DNA from: Stictocephala bisonia
Taxonomy: Eukaryota > Arthropoda > Insecta > Hemiptera > Membracidae
Length of the DNA: 64,000 bases
Reading direction: 5' to 3'
Assembly: GCA_035578905.1 (NCBI GenBank)
Contig: JAQJVL010000426.1
Span: forward strand, 276,001-340,000
Position 1 is the stretch's first letter. Every line of letters starts with the position of its first letter. A model generated the notes under the pieces. That model was not told the DNA's origin. It ran no database searches and saw nothing but the letters and a program-made list of their open reading frames with translations. Made by a program: the position numbers and the translations under genes. Shown here piece by piece: positions 33,006 to 45,970 of the stretch.

Positions 33006-34295
33006 TTTATCATCTTATGTGTAATGGTGGGCTTCTTACTTGTAATGCAATGCTAGTAGATAAGTTGGCAGTAATGTATCATTTTGGAAACAAATGCAGT
33101 CATCTAAGTAGTTATTTCCATGATGGCGTGATACAATTATCTTACCTAACTTATGTCATACTTGTGCCACAACATGATTTATATAATGTTTGCTGTATTG
33201 CATGTTTTATGTGTAGCTTCAATACTTAATTAATTTTATTATAAGGTCCATCTTGTTCAGGTTATTTTTTCCAATTTTTTTTGTAAAAAGCAATTATTAC
33301 TATATACTAATAAATAAATCTGTGAATGTCAAACTCAAGTTGTATATGACTCTACAGAATTTGATAAGAACAAATAATAAAAAATTGACACTCAGGACAA
33401 ATCTGATACTCATAGTAAGTAATTTTATCCAATATAATTATAATATTAGTTAAAGAAATATATTCATTTTAATGAAAATTTTTAATCACAAATTTACTGT
33501 TATAATTTACAAATCAAGTAAGCCTCATCCAATATTAATTTATTAAAATACAATTATAAAAATTATAGTGATTGATTTTGATAAACCACTTTTACCATCC
33601 AGAGGGATTCACAAAGGAAGCCCTTATTCATCAGATAGGAGTCCCTTGATTACTTTGTGAATCCCTGCAGTCAGAAGATAGTGGATAAACATGGTTTACG
33701 AAACTAAGCACCATAATATTTGTTAATTTTTGTACTTTTACTGTTAATTTGTGTTTTTTATGTTCACTTGATTTGTATTCTACCGACACATAACATGCTG
33801 AGTTACTAGTGCTAGTATATGAGAGCTGTTAAGAGAAACTTTCAAATTTATTGAATTATAAAATGAACATAGTTATTTAAATTTGAATATGGAGTATATT
33901 TTTCATATTTTTTAAGAATAATTTTAACTTTTATTGTAAACTTATATGGAATTAAAATTGTAATTTCAAACAAAGGGCATGATTTACAATTTTTATAAAG
34001 TAAGAATACTAAAAAATTACAAAAATGTCTTTTATATTGTTTTTTTTTTTTTTAATTCTTTAATAAATTGTCGTTTTTTACCTTTCATTGTTCTATCATC
34101 TCTGTGACAATTGACTATTTCTTTATCCTAATAAGTAACTAGTCTATATGTGTTTTCACTTTCCTAGTTCCGGAATTATTTATATCTCATATCAGGTCTA
34201 AAATAAATAATTTGTTGTGTAATAAATAAAAGTATTGTTTGCAATTCACATTTTCAATAACATTGTAAAACGAACAGTGAGTCTATATATTTAAA
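33006..34295. other. AT-rich stretch
   Basis: No gene recognised. 33595-33700 (GAGGGATTCACAAAG, TTGTGAATCCCTGCAG) contains an inverted pair of GATTCAC motifs, and a similar TTTGTGAATCCCTC occurs at 46053, so an eroded element is possible. Confidence 0.45.
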
Positions 34296-34645
34296 AAAAA
34301 ATTGGGTGTGCGTCGGACCACACGGTGGAAGTTATACTTCTATGGCCATTCTCATACACCCACTCACGCACACAAACAGACAGGATATATAAATGAAATA
34401 TAAGACATTTTTCAATATTATTCAATATATTTATCTTCAATATATTATACGTGACTTCATTATTATATTATACACCTATATTATCATTATCAGTAATTTC
34501 TTCGATTAAATTTCTTCGATTAACAATCGATTAATCGATAGTTCTTAAAAATTTGTTCTTACTTTTCAGCGTGACGCGGTTTCTCAACCAACATCCCATC
34601 CCAAAGTGTCTAACGGGCGCAAAGAAGTATAACTTCAAAAATATT
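34296..34645. repeat. Candidate element with GAAGT-ATA-ACTTC motifs at both ends
   Basis: GTGTGCGTCGGACCACACGG and GGAAGTTATACTTCT lie on the left. GCGTGACGCGGTTTCTC, GTGTCTAACGGGCGC and AAGAAGTATAACTTC lie on the right. Two near-palindromic 14-base motifs and GC-rich terminal regions around an AT-rich middle suggest a non-autonomous transposon, but I cannot fix its ends or class. Confidence 0.35.
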
Positions 34646-36537
34646 TCTTAGTTAGATATCTCTTTTAAATTATTGTACCATGGAGGTTTTCTACTAACTT
34701 ATCTAAACTGTGCAATGCTTAAATCTCTAATATAAACACTCATTTTGCCCGTCAGTTGAATACATCAAAGTCATTTATTTAGAGGCAACCATTTTGTAGT
34801 GCTTGTAGCTAGCTTTTAAATGGCATTAAAGTATCGTTTAGCTGAGAACTATAACATTATTATAAATAAGTGATTTTATAAGAACTATAAAGAAGTTTAT
34901 AGCTTAAATCCATTATACAAATCCGTTTTCACATATGTGGTTTAGCATTATTTATATTTTCAAAGTGTTATTAACGCTTTTATTTTTTTAACCATACCGT
35001 TTGTTTGTAAAGGTAGCATCCCTGAAACACACAGGAAAGTGGGATTACAGGCTGTCTGTCGCAGTAGGAGAGATGTGCTTCCGTGATCAATTGGAACTTT
35101 ATTGCTCAGTAAATTTTGTGCAACATCAATCTCAATGAGGGGAAGCAAATCAATTAAAAGTTCGCTCATCTATAGATTCTCTTTAATTTAAGGAAAATTA
35201 ACAGAGTTATTGACAGTTTTCTTTGTATTATTCTCTCACTATTCTGTTTGAGATAAATGTTTTAGTTCTCGAAATATATAATTAAAGACGTTTTTTAACT
35301 AAACATATTTTTAAAGAAATATTATTCAACGATTGGAGCATATTCAGTAAATATATTTTTCCATTCTTCACATGTATTCTTTTATAGCTTTCTCACCTGA
35401 TTTTTTACTAATACAGTTTCAACATCACACTTTTTGCAACATCCAAATTGTCTGCTGCATGGACGTATGTGATAATCTATAATCTATAGTTGATTGCACA
35501 TTCTCTATTATTTGTGCTCCTCTTCATTGAAGTGGCGTATCATTAGTTATCTGGCAAAATCCTGCATTTCCTGTAGTTTTCTAAATATGAACATGACATC
35601 CTATCTTAAAGTGAATGTATCTTAGTTATTATTTAGCCAACAAAGATTTTTTACCATTGTAAATTGAGGGATATGTTACAATTATTCAATTCCTTTCTTT
35701 CGAGAAGGGTAGAAAATGTTGAGGTCTTTCACCCCCCCCCTCCCCCATCCCGAATTTTACAGAGTTCACAAATTCTAAGACTTTGAATCAATAGATAGTA
35801 AGAAATAATACCTGATAGAATCTAAGAAGAAAGATTATTAACTTTGGAATGTTACCCAGTCAAAAGTACCTGCCACCTGGACTGTGTTCTTTTTTGTATT
35901 TTTTTGTATTGTATTCTTCTCTTCTTAGTGTTAAGTGAACTATATAATGAATACATTCCATGTATAGCCGTTTTGATGTTTTCAAGATAATTAATTGTAA
36001 ATAATTCCTACCTAACTAATTATTCAATAGTCACTAGAGTATGAACCAAATATTCATAATGGTGTAGGACCAAAGTTACTGTCAAGCCCCGTTTTCATTG
36101 TTACAAATTTATCCCACAACAAGTCACACAACATGTGCCGATACAAGTTGCTGTATTGAAATGGTTTCCAACATGTGGCGGGACAAGTGCCGGAGACAAA
36201 AATGTGCCGAGCTACCATGGCACAAAACATACATGTGGCATTTAAGTTGTCCATGCTCGCTGAACAAATTAACCAATGCCTAAAACCCAACAACACTATC
36301 TAATTCAATGCACAAACTATTGTATTGGGCTCCTACTACCCAAATGCTGCAGAAATTAATTATCGAAACAGGACATTTTCATGGCATTTGTGTCTGGCAT
36401 ATTATCCCTGTGAATTGAATGAAATGGACATGAGGCTTTAGATGTAAGAGGATAAACTATAATGTTACAATTTAAATGTGTTTTTCTTTATAGATATGTA
36501 TATATGTCAAAATAATTGTGATGGATTGTTCTTACAT
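34646..36537. other. Unassigned stretch
   Basis: Mostly AT-rich. A 69-codon minus frame at 34960-35169 includes a possible acceptor TTTCAG, but I do not recognise the protein (LLIDLLPLIEIDVAQNLLS). 36060-36300 is less AT-rich, with GTGCCGATACAAG/CTTGTCCCGCC-type motifs, possibly an eroded transposon. A C-rich run lies at 35731-35750. Confidence 0.4.
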
Positions 36538-36967
36538 TCTTACATATGAGACGCCGTCACGTGTTGGTATTTTAAGGCGAATATGAATGGTTATAAGAGT
36601 GTAGGATGAGTGTAGTCTGGTTACTAACTGAGTTCAACTGTTCCTTAGAAAGGGCAGTTTATTACTAGCCCAACAGCCATGGCAACTAAGGGATCTACTG
36701 CTTTACGTGGAATCCGAACCACGTAGTGCTGGTCTGATTTTCAGCTAATTGACAAGCCTGATACTCAGTTTTCTCCCCCACACAATATCCGCACAATGAT
36801 TTACCACCCAACATGGACACCCCAGACCTCTCCAGTAGTGTCCACGTCGATAGCAACCATCAAGCGGACGCCATGTCGGTATTAAGAGGACCGAGCATGG
36901 AACCTATCGCCTACAATCTCCCAAACACCTTGTCCCTAAGCTGGGTTACAGCACTGCGCCACCAGTT
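36538..36967 (-). repeat. SINE-like family C, near full-length copy
   Basis: Colinear and highly similar to 20848-21279, ending AGCTGGGTTACAGCACTGCG then CCACCAGT at its head. The two copies together define the family length of about 430 bp. No TSD was established by eye. Confidence 0.8.
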
Positions 36968-37147
36968 ATAAATAGAGAAATTTTAAAATTCATTCATCCA
37001 GTGTAAGGACTTAATAAAAGTCTAAGGATTGATGAAGTTTATGACTGGGTTGGTACTTGGAGGATATAGGTCATAGGCGCCATAGCCTTCTAGCCACAAA
37101 ACAATCATAAGGAGCAAAGATCTATTGATTATTATTATTATTATTCA

Positions 37148-37424
37148 TTATTAAGACACTGATTGTAAAGATATGGGCAAATACGAGGAGGGAATGAGTA
37201 TGATGAGCGGAGATGGAAAGGTGTAGTCATTGTTACTAAGGTTGACTGTTCCTTGGAGAGAGCCACTTATTAATAGCCCAATAGCCAGGGAATCTAAGAG
37301 ACCTACAGCATTAATTGGAATCCGAACCACCAAGTTGGTCTGATTTTCAGATAACTAACAAGCCTTAATACTCAGTTCTCTTCCCTTCACAGCATCCGGA
37401 CCCTGACTACCGTCCAATACTGAC
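37148..37424 (-). repeat. SINE-like family C, truncated copy
   Basis: Starts AATAATAAT-rich, then AAGACACTGATTGTAAAGAT, TAGTCATTGTTACTAAGG, CACTTATTAATAGCCCAATA, GGAATCCGAACCACC and TCCGGACCCTGACTACCGTC, and stops before the head. It lies only 180 bp from the full copy at 36538. Confidence 0.75.
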
Positions 37425-39924
37425 TTTTATATCTTATGCTTAAGCAACCAGTGTCATTCCTACTCTATATTTTCCGGTGACAACCGCGTCAAGGTGCTGT
37501 CTACACTATTTAAAAGATAACCAGAAGTTTCGTCCATGCTGTGCTGTGGCAGAAGACTAAACAGAGCTAGAATAGAGGAAATATTAATAAATTATATATA
37601 TATTTTTTAAAAGAACTTTATGCATTAGTATTTTAAAATGAAATTACAGTTTATATATAACATTGAAAATTTTATTTATCGTACATTTTGTTAATATTAA
37701 ATATTGCTTAAAAGAAACAATAAAATGTTTTAGTGACAGTAACAAGTGCCCATTTGTGTAGTGATGTGTGACAAAGCCACTTTGATTGATTATATTTATG
37801 TCAATTGATCAAAAGTATGATAAAATTCAATCAGCTCTCTTACCACTTGGTCATAAAAAGAAGAAAGTTATGGAAGCTGAGCTGAAAAAGTAATTTCACA
37901 ACATTACCATTGTGGTAATTAGAATGTTCTTAGTTCTATACGTACCTAAAAAAGTTGAGAATTATAGTGCTAGTTGTAATAACAAGTATATGTTTGGGTC
38001 TCATATATATTCCCAAAATAAGATAATTTCTCCTTTAAAAGAATGCCAACTAAGATGTTTTGGTAAATGTTCTTAATGTTGACAGGTGACAATTAGAAAT
38101 GTATTCTTATAATAGAAATATAATATAATGGCTGATAAAATAAATAAGATCATTGAGGACCATAGCCTTGGTACAAAGCATGGGATTGTTGACAAATATT
38201 TTTCTAGAAAGCAGTTGCTCATATAATTTTTTTAATATCTTCGATGTGCCTGATAACAACTTGATGTCTGCAAAGAAGCAATGATGTCATTTGGATCCCA
38301 ACAAAGTTTCATTAGATGAGGTTGCAAGAGGAACTGTTTGGGTAGATCTTGCAAATGTGAAAAATCAAACACAAAGTGAAATTCTAAAAGTCTCAGTAGA
38401 ATGTCTTGTGCTATCAAGTAATATTAATAATCTCACATAAAAACTCACAAATGAAAAGCCTCTCTACATGGAAAATATGTAAATGTATTAAACTGTTTCG
38501 TATATTTTTTAACATATTTTCTACAATAAACTAGCTATTCCTTGAATTTCACTGATGTGTTCATTATTATATAGAAATAATTTAATTTCAAGCCAAAATT
38601 TGGTTTTATATCACTTAGTTTTAATTGACTTACTGTGTGATAGTGTGTAAACATAGCAAATACAAATATCTGAAATGCATTGTGGGAAAAAAACAATTGC
38701 TCACATCCCATTTGAGTATTAACAACTTGCTCAGTTCCCAAAGAGTATGTTTTTTTGGGAGTTGAACGCTTTTGTTCACCCATAATGCATTCAGTGTATT
38801 TTGCTTTGGTAATATCCTACTAAAATGCTCACTCTTCAAGGTGATTATTTCACTTTGTGAAGTAAGTAAAAATGTTGCCTAGATTTGGTGTTTGAAGATT
38901 TGTTTGATTGGTGAAAAATTTAATAAATTAAAAATAATGATTAGGTGACAAATTGTTTGTAGTAATACATCAAGATATTCAAGAAATTATTATAGTGAAA
39001 ACTTTTACATTTATGTGAAATATTTTTGTAAACAGTTCCTTCTTTCGTTTGTTGAAAAGCTAAATACGACCTATCTATTGAAAATAATGTTCAAAACTCC
39101 TTGAGTTAAGTGCCATGAATCTTGTTGTTTACTTCAAACTAAACGACAAGTTTGTAAGTGAAATCACTTAAGTTAAGATGCGAGGCGTAAACTTTGTTCT
39201 AATGTGATATGTGATATTAGTAGAGTGATATGCAAATTGTATCACCACCAATAAAATATCATACTTTTAAATAACTTCTGTAGATTCATAATACATACAT
39301 AACCTTTGTTTGGGTAAACAAATATTTCAAAGTGTCTTGCATAACAATAAAAGTTAATATTCCAGTGGTGTTTAATGTGTGATGTTCCATGCTTTAAGTT
39401 TTACTGGTAGCTCGTAATCCCAATAAATTTCAACTTTCTCATAGTTAATCTGCAGAAAAAAATTGATTGTATGAGTGAACCAGAATGTTTGTAGACTCAA
39501 TCCCTTCAGGAGAGAAAATTTTATTGTTTTATTGAAGGAGTTTTTGGTGTTAAAAATCCCTACAACTAATTAAGCTATGTTTGATTATATAAATATATAT
39601 TTTTAAAAAGGCTATCCTTTACTACTATAGGGGTACCCATGATCTTTATACAAAGGACAATAGTCCCTTATGCATGATGTTCAGAAGTCCCCCACACATT
39701 TTGGCGGAAAGAAATTGATCCCTCAGTTATCATTTTATGTATTAGTAGAAATATAAAACAAATTAACATAATACAATACAAATATATTATAACCTAAGTA
39801 CCAAAATTTACAAATATTATGGAAATAGATTTCCATAAAACATGCTTATCATCTTCAGAACAGTCGGATTTACTTTTTTAAATTTTTTTGTTATATATTT
39901 GTGTTCTGTGACGATCTCTTACTT
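37425..39924. other. Unassigned AT-rich stretch
   Basis: No exon, tRNA or transposon terminus identified. The frames at 38232, 38535 and 38630 are short and unrecognised. Confidence 0.5.
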
Positions 39925-40465
39925 TTAAAGAGTCGGCACTAGTGGCACAATGCTGTAATCCAACTACTTGGGGACATTGTAGGCATTGAGCCAGCTATGT
40001 GTTGAGGAGATTGTAGGCGATAGGCTATATGTTCAGTGCTCTTAATACCGATACAGTGTCCGCTCAGTAGTTGCCATTGACAAGGACACTACTAGAGAAG
40101 TCTGGGGTATCCATTTTGGATGGTAGTCAAGGTTCAGTTGTTGTGTAGAGAGCTGAGTGTCAGACTTGTCAGTTTGCTGAAAATCAAACAAATACATGAT
40201 TGGGATTCCACAAAAAGCTGAAGGCTCCTGATTGGTCCTGGCTAAAAAAAAAGTTAAAAGACGTCTTATTTTACCAGGCGAAGTTAGGGCTGAGAAGCCC
40301 TCTCTAACACTAAACCCACTTTGCCATTGGGCTATTAATAAATAGATCTTTCTTAGGAACTGTCTACCTTAGTTAGTAACAATTATTACACTCGTACATC
40401 TACCCTCATTTGCCCCTCACATTTGACCATATCTTGAGGATTGGCATCTAATGAATAATATTAAT
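39925..40465 (+). repeat. SINE-like family C, plus-sense copy with an extra internal block
   Basis: Here the element is in plus sense. It has head GTCGGCACTAGTGGCACAATG, then CTTAATACCGATACAGTGTC, GATTGGGATTCCAC and CATTGGGCTATTAATAAATAG, then CATATCTTGAGGATTGGC with an ATTAATAA tail. Relative to other copies, about 70 bp are inserted near 40245-40315 (AAAGACGTCTTATTTTACC, GGCGAAGTTAGGGCTGAGAA). The insert may be a subfamily feature or a nested repeat. Confidence 0.75.
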
Positions 40466-41160
40466 AAAAGATATGGACAACTATACTTTGGGTAATCATT
40501 ACAAAGACAGAAGTGATAATTTTTGGGAGATATAAGAATTTCATACCCACATTAAAAATACAGAGTAAACGGGGTCTGCGAAAATTATCAAAAACGAATT
40601 TCCATCAAACATCATTGCAAAAGTGTTAGAAAGTTGCTAACATACATGTCTGTGTCAATCTAACAAAAAATGGTGGAATGTTACATTTTGAGTAAAACTA
40701 TATTAAAATCACATGTCACTTTAGGATCTTAATTGCAACACTGTTCTTCATAGGTATCATTAAATATATTGAAACTTCACAGAAAAATACTCCAGAGTTA
40801 AGGTCTATTTTGCAAACAGCGACTGAAATTCTTCTGACATATCATGACACCGAACAACACCCGACTAACCAAAAAATCCAAAAACAAACCCTAAAACTAA
40901 AAAACAAGATAACATGGACCAAACTAGTCGAAATTAACTGGTGACTGAAAAATATGTAGAAAAATCTAGAACTAGGAGGTGATATCAGAAATCAAACTTC
41001 AAACATAAGCAAAATGGAGAGAAAAAAGATTATTGTAACTTAGTGAAATAATAAATATATAATGGGAAAATAAAAATATACAATAAATGTGCTTAAAAAA
41101 ACATGTCCTTATTGTATTAATATGCTCTTACGTGTTGAAGTCACAGTTATGTAATAGAAT
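40466..41160. other. Unassigned AT-rich stretch
   Basis: No feature recognised. Confidence 0.5.
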
Positions 41161-41434
41161 TGGTCTAGAGCATAGTTGGCTAAATCACAGCTACACATGC
41201 TTAAAGGTTCTCAGTTAAATCCCAATCAGAGTCATACAAATTTTTGAAAGGGATCAGCACCGTATGTTCATTTGTCATTGGGCTATTAATCAATAACACT
41301 TTCTAACACACCAGATGTAGTCGGCTTTTGTTGTAACGCTGACTACATCCGCTCATCTACACTCATCACACTCATTCAAAATCCATATTCCCCCATATCT
41401 TGATGATCGGTGTCTTACGAATAAATAAATAAGC
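41161..41434 (+). repeat. tRNA-derived SINE family A
   Basis: Box-A-like AGAGCATAGTTGGCTAAA at about 41168-41185 and a mutated box B CAGTTAAATCCCAATC. CATTGGGCTATTAATCAATA, GACTACATCCGCTCATC, ACTCATCACACTCATTC, TATCTTGATGATCGGTGTC and an (AATA)n tail follow. The 3' 150 bp match the 3' part of family C elements. Confidence 0.8.
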
Positions 41435-43377
41435 CAATCATAAATTGACAATGAATATTTATGTAAAGCATTGTTTTGACCTTAAAACGTCCAACCCACC
41501 CATACACATACAATGGTAATTGCCCTCACACCTACTAAAACATGTAAAGTGGTGTTGGCTCTCCTGCCCACCTATTTACGTACAGTGGTAATCCCCACCC
41601 ACCCACCTACCCATCAATATACATGATGTGGTAATGGTCTACTGATTCATAATAGTTTGAAACATGAAAATAAATAAATAAATAATACATAAAAGGATAT
41701 TTGTGTACATTGGGAAATTATCACCAAATGGCAATTGGTACCTGGGTGTGGATTGGAGTGTGATCATCACTGTACGTGTCAAGTTATAGAATGGGCGAGG
41801 GACTTTTGGGATATACTGAATGAATTTTAAAATTATAATCAATTAAATTCTTGGTGAATATAAATTTGAAACTAAACTTTATAGCCAAACTATAATTCAT
41901 TGCTAATAGTAAAATCATCATTACTTTTTCTAAAATGCTTTTTCTATAATATTTTCTAACATTAAATATTACTATTAAGTTTTAATTTAATATCAACAAG
42001 TTGAGATAACAAATTGTTTTAATGTTGTAACTATTGTTGTACCTTGTACTATTAACTATTAACATTACTATTGTAAAAGATTCCATTCTGAGCAAATTGT
42101 TAATTTTGATTGATAGATTGATTTGAAGCTTAAAAGAGCAAAACTATGCTGTTAAAAATTTATATTCAAATAGCTTCATTATAGAGCCAATTTGAAACCA
42201 GCTTATTTAAAAGGAAGCTTAATAAAGTAAGTTTCTTAAATAGTTTCGTCTAAAGTAGGATTTAATTACAAAGTGAACTCTAAGCCAAGACTGGGGGAGG
42301 GTTGGCAAGAAGCCATTTTTCCACCACAATCTGCTTCTATTAACGGCAAATCAGATTTAACCTAAAAGTATAGATCACCAGAGTGCTTTTAATAAAGAGC
42401 ACTTAAGTTAAGATGATACTAAAACAAGACATGTTTTAAAATTCCGTAAAAGTTGTTTACCTATTCTGACATTTTTAAATAGAGACTGTGCCATACTCTG
42501 GGATTTCACATAACCTTAAATTTTGTTGTCATGGATATTAATTTTAATTTGAATTATTTTCACTCAGTATTTGAGATGAGTAATTTTTCAGTTAGTGGTC
42601 TTGCCTAGACCTACTATTTTTGAACGTATATGGTGGCAAGATGTTTAATTAATTAAAAATCCATAACTTTCAGTATCGTTTTAGTTTAATTTTAAAAATT
42701 AAGACCTACGATAGTGTATGTATTTCAAATTACCATCAACTTAAAACAATGTTATAAAAATATACACAGAGAATCATCAAATTTTTTTTAAATTTGTTAA
42801 AAATAGTTCCCAATTGGTAAAAATGCTTTTTTCAAAATATAATTTTTGTAAACTAGTTCAAATCTATGAAATATTTCTTATCCTATGTGATAGTTTAGAA
42901 TAACAAATCAAAAAAATAAATTGGGATCTTTATAGTTATAAATAATTATTTTCATCCTTATTGACAGTGCATTTTGAAGGTTTTTCCTATTTAAAAATAT
43001 GTTGATTCTCGATAATTAATTATAAATATAACTTCTAAATATATTATTTTCACAATATCTAATTTATAACTTGAAAGTATCCTAAGGCAATCATTATTAA
43101 AAATATCAAAACATTTGACTTCTGATGTCTATGAGAAGTAAATTATTAAAGATTGCAGAAATATGAGGTCAATCCTTTAGTTTTGGCAGGTGAAGATAAA
43201 CTTGGCAATGGCGTGTTGAGTGAGTAATTGTTTGTGCCTCAGAAATATCAGCCACAGACCACATGCAATGCCTTCTCTATAATCTGATATAATTTTTGTA
43301 TATTTTAGTATTTAAATAACACTTTATTTAGTAAGATAAATGAATACAAATGTTTTTGATAAAAAAATTATTTTATT
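41435..43377. other. Minisatellite-like patch, then AT-rich DNA
   Basis: 41485-41640 contains three degenerate units of CCAACCCACCCATACACA / TACAATGGTAATTG type, similar to 26355-26560 and to the reverse complement of the 36-bp unit at 32396. 41640-43377 shows nothing recognisable. Confidence 0.5.
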
Positions 43378-43826
43378 TGTTATTCAACATTAAGACGGTA
43401 ATAGTAGAGATATGGATGAATATGAGCAGCGATTGAATGTGACAAATTTAGATGAATGAGTGTATCATTGTTACTAACTAAGGTACACTATTTGTTTAAA
43501 AAAGCCATTTATTAATAGCCCAATAGCCAGGGTGTTTAAGGAACCCACAGCTTTACATGGAATCCAAACCACATAGTACTGGTCTGGTTTCCAGCTAACT
43601 GACAGGCCTGATAATCAGTTCTCTTCCTTTCACAACATCCGGATCTTAACTATCACCCAACATGCACACCCCACACTTCTCCAGTAGTGTTCACATTGAT
43701 AGCAATCATTGAGCACATGCCATGTCAATATTAAGAGAACCCAGTAAAGAACCTATCTTCTGCAATCTCAACAACACTTTGTCCCCAAATAGCTGTGTTA
43801 CAGCACTTCACCACTAGTGTCGACTT
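43378..43826 (-). repeat. SINE-like family C copy
   Basis: AAGACGGTAATAGTAGAGAT, ATTGTTACTAACTAAGG, CCATTTATTAATAGCCCAAT, GGAATCCAAACCACATAG, TCCGGATCTTAACTATC and ATTAAGAGAACCCAG, ending GTTACAGCACTTCACCACTA at the head. Full length, but more diverged than the 36.5-kb copy. Confidence 0.75.
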
Positions 43827-44028
43827 TTAGAAATGAAATTAATTTTCATTTCTATAAAGCTTTCTTCAAAAAATATATTGAAGGAATGAAATCAACACAC
43901 AGTTTTAGCCCACTTGTTTAGGGATGTATAAGTCTGGCTCTTCAACCAAGAATGTATAGATATACAATAAACATTACTTACTTGTTTATAAATAGTTTTT
44001 TAGTTAGCATAATTCGTGTTGGCACATA

Positions 44029-44364
44029 CAGAGTGAGTTTTATGTCCTGGCACACCTGGATATAATTTAAACGGCCCGAGATATCTATGTGTAACCTTGA
44101 CCCTACCTATTATAACATATTTTCTTAATTTTTCAAGTTGTTGAAAATTTTGCCCCCCTTTTCTAAAGGGGGGTAAAGGGGGGCAACTAAACATTTTCAA
44201 ATACAAACCCCTATCATGTGACCCCTCATTTTAAAGGGAATAAAAAAAGAAATCCAATAATGCAAACAAGAGGTCTATACGTTTATTTTGAAAGATTTTA
44301 TGATAAATTTATAATAATAAAATCAGTAACTGTCTTGTCCTGTTTATCGTAACATGAGTCAACA
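44029..44364. repeat. Left terminal inverted repeat of the mariner-type element
   Basis: Pairs with 45634-45970 over its length with few differences. Includes a strong G/C hairpin at about 44152-44186 (TGCCCCCCTTTTC / GGGGGGTAAAGGGGGGCA) and an open frame (MYLKMFSCPPLPPFRKGG) that appears in both arms simply because they are copies. It ends 12 bases beyond the transposase stop. Confidence 0.95.
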
Positions 44365-44376
44365 CTAACGCAAATT

Positions 44377-45467
44377 CTAAAAACAGTTACCTGTTTTAAT
44401 GTAGCAGGTGTTCAACTGTTCACCTTCGGCTGTTTGACAGTGTGCTAGACGTGTGTAAAAACTTGTGACAGCATTCAAGAAATTATCTCTAGGAATTGTT
44501 TGAGATAAGTTTAAAATTCTTTGCGTTAAGTTATGGACGTCAATTGGCCTTGTTTTGTACACCAGATATTTCATGTAGCCCCAAAAAAAGTAATCAAGTG
44601 GGTTAAGGTCAGGGACCTTGCTGGCCATTCCACAGCGCCCCTTCGGCCTATCAACCTTCTTGGGAAAACATTATTTAGATATTGTCGTACTTCAAGACCA
44701 TAGTGTGGTGGTGCTCCATCTTGTTGTAACCAAATGTTATCAGCTTCTTGTCCAAACATATTTTGGAGTGCAGGCACAATCTGGTTTTCAAGCATATCTA
44801 AATACTTCACAGAATTTTAATTTCCATCAATTATAAATGGACCGACTAAGCGGTGATCAACTATTCCTGCCCAAACATTAACTTTTGAAGGGCATTGTGT
44901 ATGGGCCTCTACATACCAGTGTGGATTGTTATCTGCCCAGTAACGACAATTATGCCGATTGACGGCACCGTTGGTCATGAAAGTTGCTTCGTCACTAAAA
45001 AGGATTCTGTTCAGTAACTCAGGTTCAGCGTCTAGTTTGCCCATCATTATATCACAAAATTCAACCCTACGGTCATAGTCATCTTCACTAAGCTCTTGCA
45101 CTAGTTTGACTTTAAAATGTTTGAATTTATTACATTTAAGAATTTTTCTTACTGAAAATTGGCTAATGTCGTGCTCCAAAGCAGCTCTTCTCGTAGGTAT
45201 GTGGGGATCTTCAACAAAGGACTGCATAACATCTAATGATTTCTCCTCGTCAATTACAGGAGCCCTTCCTGGCTTGGGTCTATCCTTTACAGAATGAGTA
45301 TCACTAAACCGTTGAACAATTCTTGCCACCGTAAATCTAGTTATGGGATTGTTCCGGTTAGGAAATTCCTCATTGAATAATTCTGCTACTTCAGCGTATG
45401 ATCTCATACGTTCTCCATAACCTCTCATCATTAACACAGTAATTCTTTCAAACTCAGAATTCTCCAT
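44377..45467 (-). pseudogene. Mariner-type transposase, disrupted
   Basis: Start ATG at 45467, stop at 44377-44379, about 360 codons, the usual length. The N-terminal half carries helix-turn-helix DNA-binding segments (YAEVAELFNEEFP, TRFTVARIVQRF, DRPKPGRAPV, FSVRKILK). The catalytic domain has ILFSDEATF (first Asp), WLQQDGAPPHY (second Asp) and, in a shifted frame, PDLNPLDYFFWGYMK (third acidic site, a D), so it is a DDD-type member of the IS630/Tc1/mariner superfamily. Two lesions are visible: a TAA after FIIDGN (about 44818) and a one-base loss just before PDLNPLD (about 44613). The enzyme would cut at the inverted repeats and integrate at TA. It is now inactive as written. Confidence 0.95.
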
Positions 45468-45633
45468 GTAGAAATAAAATAAGTAACACTATTTGTCAGA
45501 AAAATAACCTTAAACTGATGTTGTTTATAGCAACTTAACCAATCAGCTGATGAAATGCAAGTGAGTAGTAAAGTGAAAGTCAACAGTAGATTGTTGCAAC
45601 CGGTAAGATAAGAACAAGGGAAATTCCAAAGCA

Positions 45634-45970
45634 TGTTGACTCATGTTACGATAAACAGGACAAGACAGTTACTGATTTTATTATTATAAATTTGTCATAA
45701 AATCTGTTTAAATAAACGTAGAGACCTCTAGTTTGCATTATTGGATTTCAATTTTTATTCCCTTTAAAATGAGGGGTCACTTGATAGGGGTTTGTATTTG
45801 AAAATGTTTAGTTGCCCACCTTTACCCCCCTTTAGAAAAGGGGGGCAAAATTTTCAACAACTTGAAAAATTAAGAAAATATGTTATAATAGGTAGGGTCA
45901 AGGTTTCACATAGATATCTCGGGCCGTTTAAATTATATCCAGGTGTGCCAGGACATAAAACTCAACTCTG
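45634..45970. repeat. Right terminal inverted repeat of the mariner-type element
   Basis: Begins TGTTGACTCATGTTACGAT and ends at CTCTG before TA. It is the inverted copy of 44029-44364. Small differences between the arms (for example TCATGTG versus TCACTTG) date the insertion as not brand new. The transposase promoter would lie in this arm or in 45468-45633. Confidence 0.95.

Larger units (their letters stand above)
44029..45970 (-). mobile_element. IS630/Tc1/mariner-type transposon, 1942 bp, long TIRs
   Basis: Both ends are defined. TA (44027-44028) precedes CAGAGTGAGTTTTATGTCC, and the right end CATAAAACTCAACTCTG is followed by TA (45971-45972). The inverted repeats extend 336-337 bp each (44029-44364 and 45634-45970), far longer than the short repeats of a classical mariner. 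The single transposase gene lies between them on the minus strand. High similarity between the arms indicates a recent insertion, but the transposase has an in-frame stop and a one-base frameshift. Non-autonomous movement using an intact relative's enzyme remains possible, since the ends look whole. Confidence 0.95.

Noticed and set aside
32343..33056. Overlapping open frames on both strands
   Set aside because: They are translations of a 36-bp tandem repeat whose length is a multiple of three.
44000..44206. 68-codon frame repeated at 45792
   Set aside because: Both are the same terminal inverted repeat of the mariner-type element read in its arms, not a gene.
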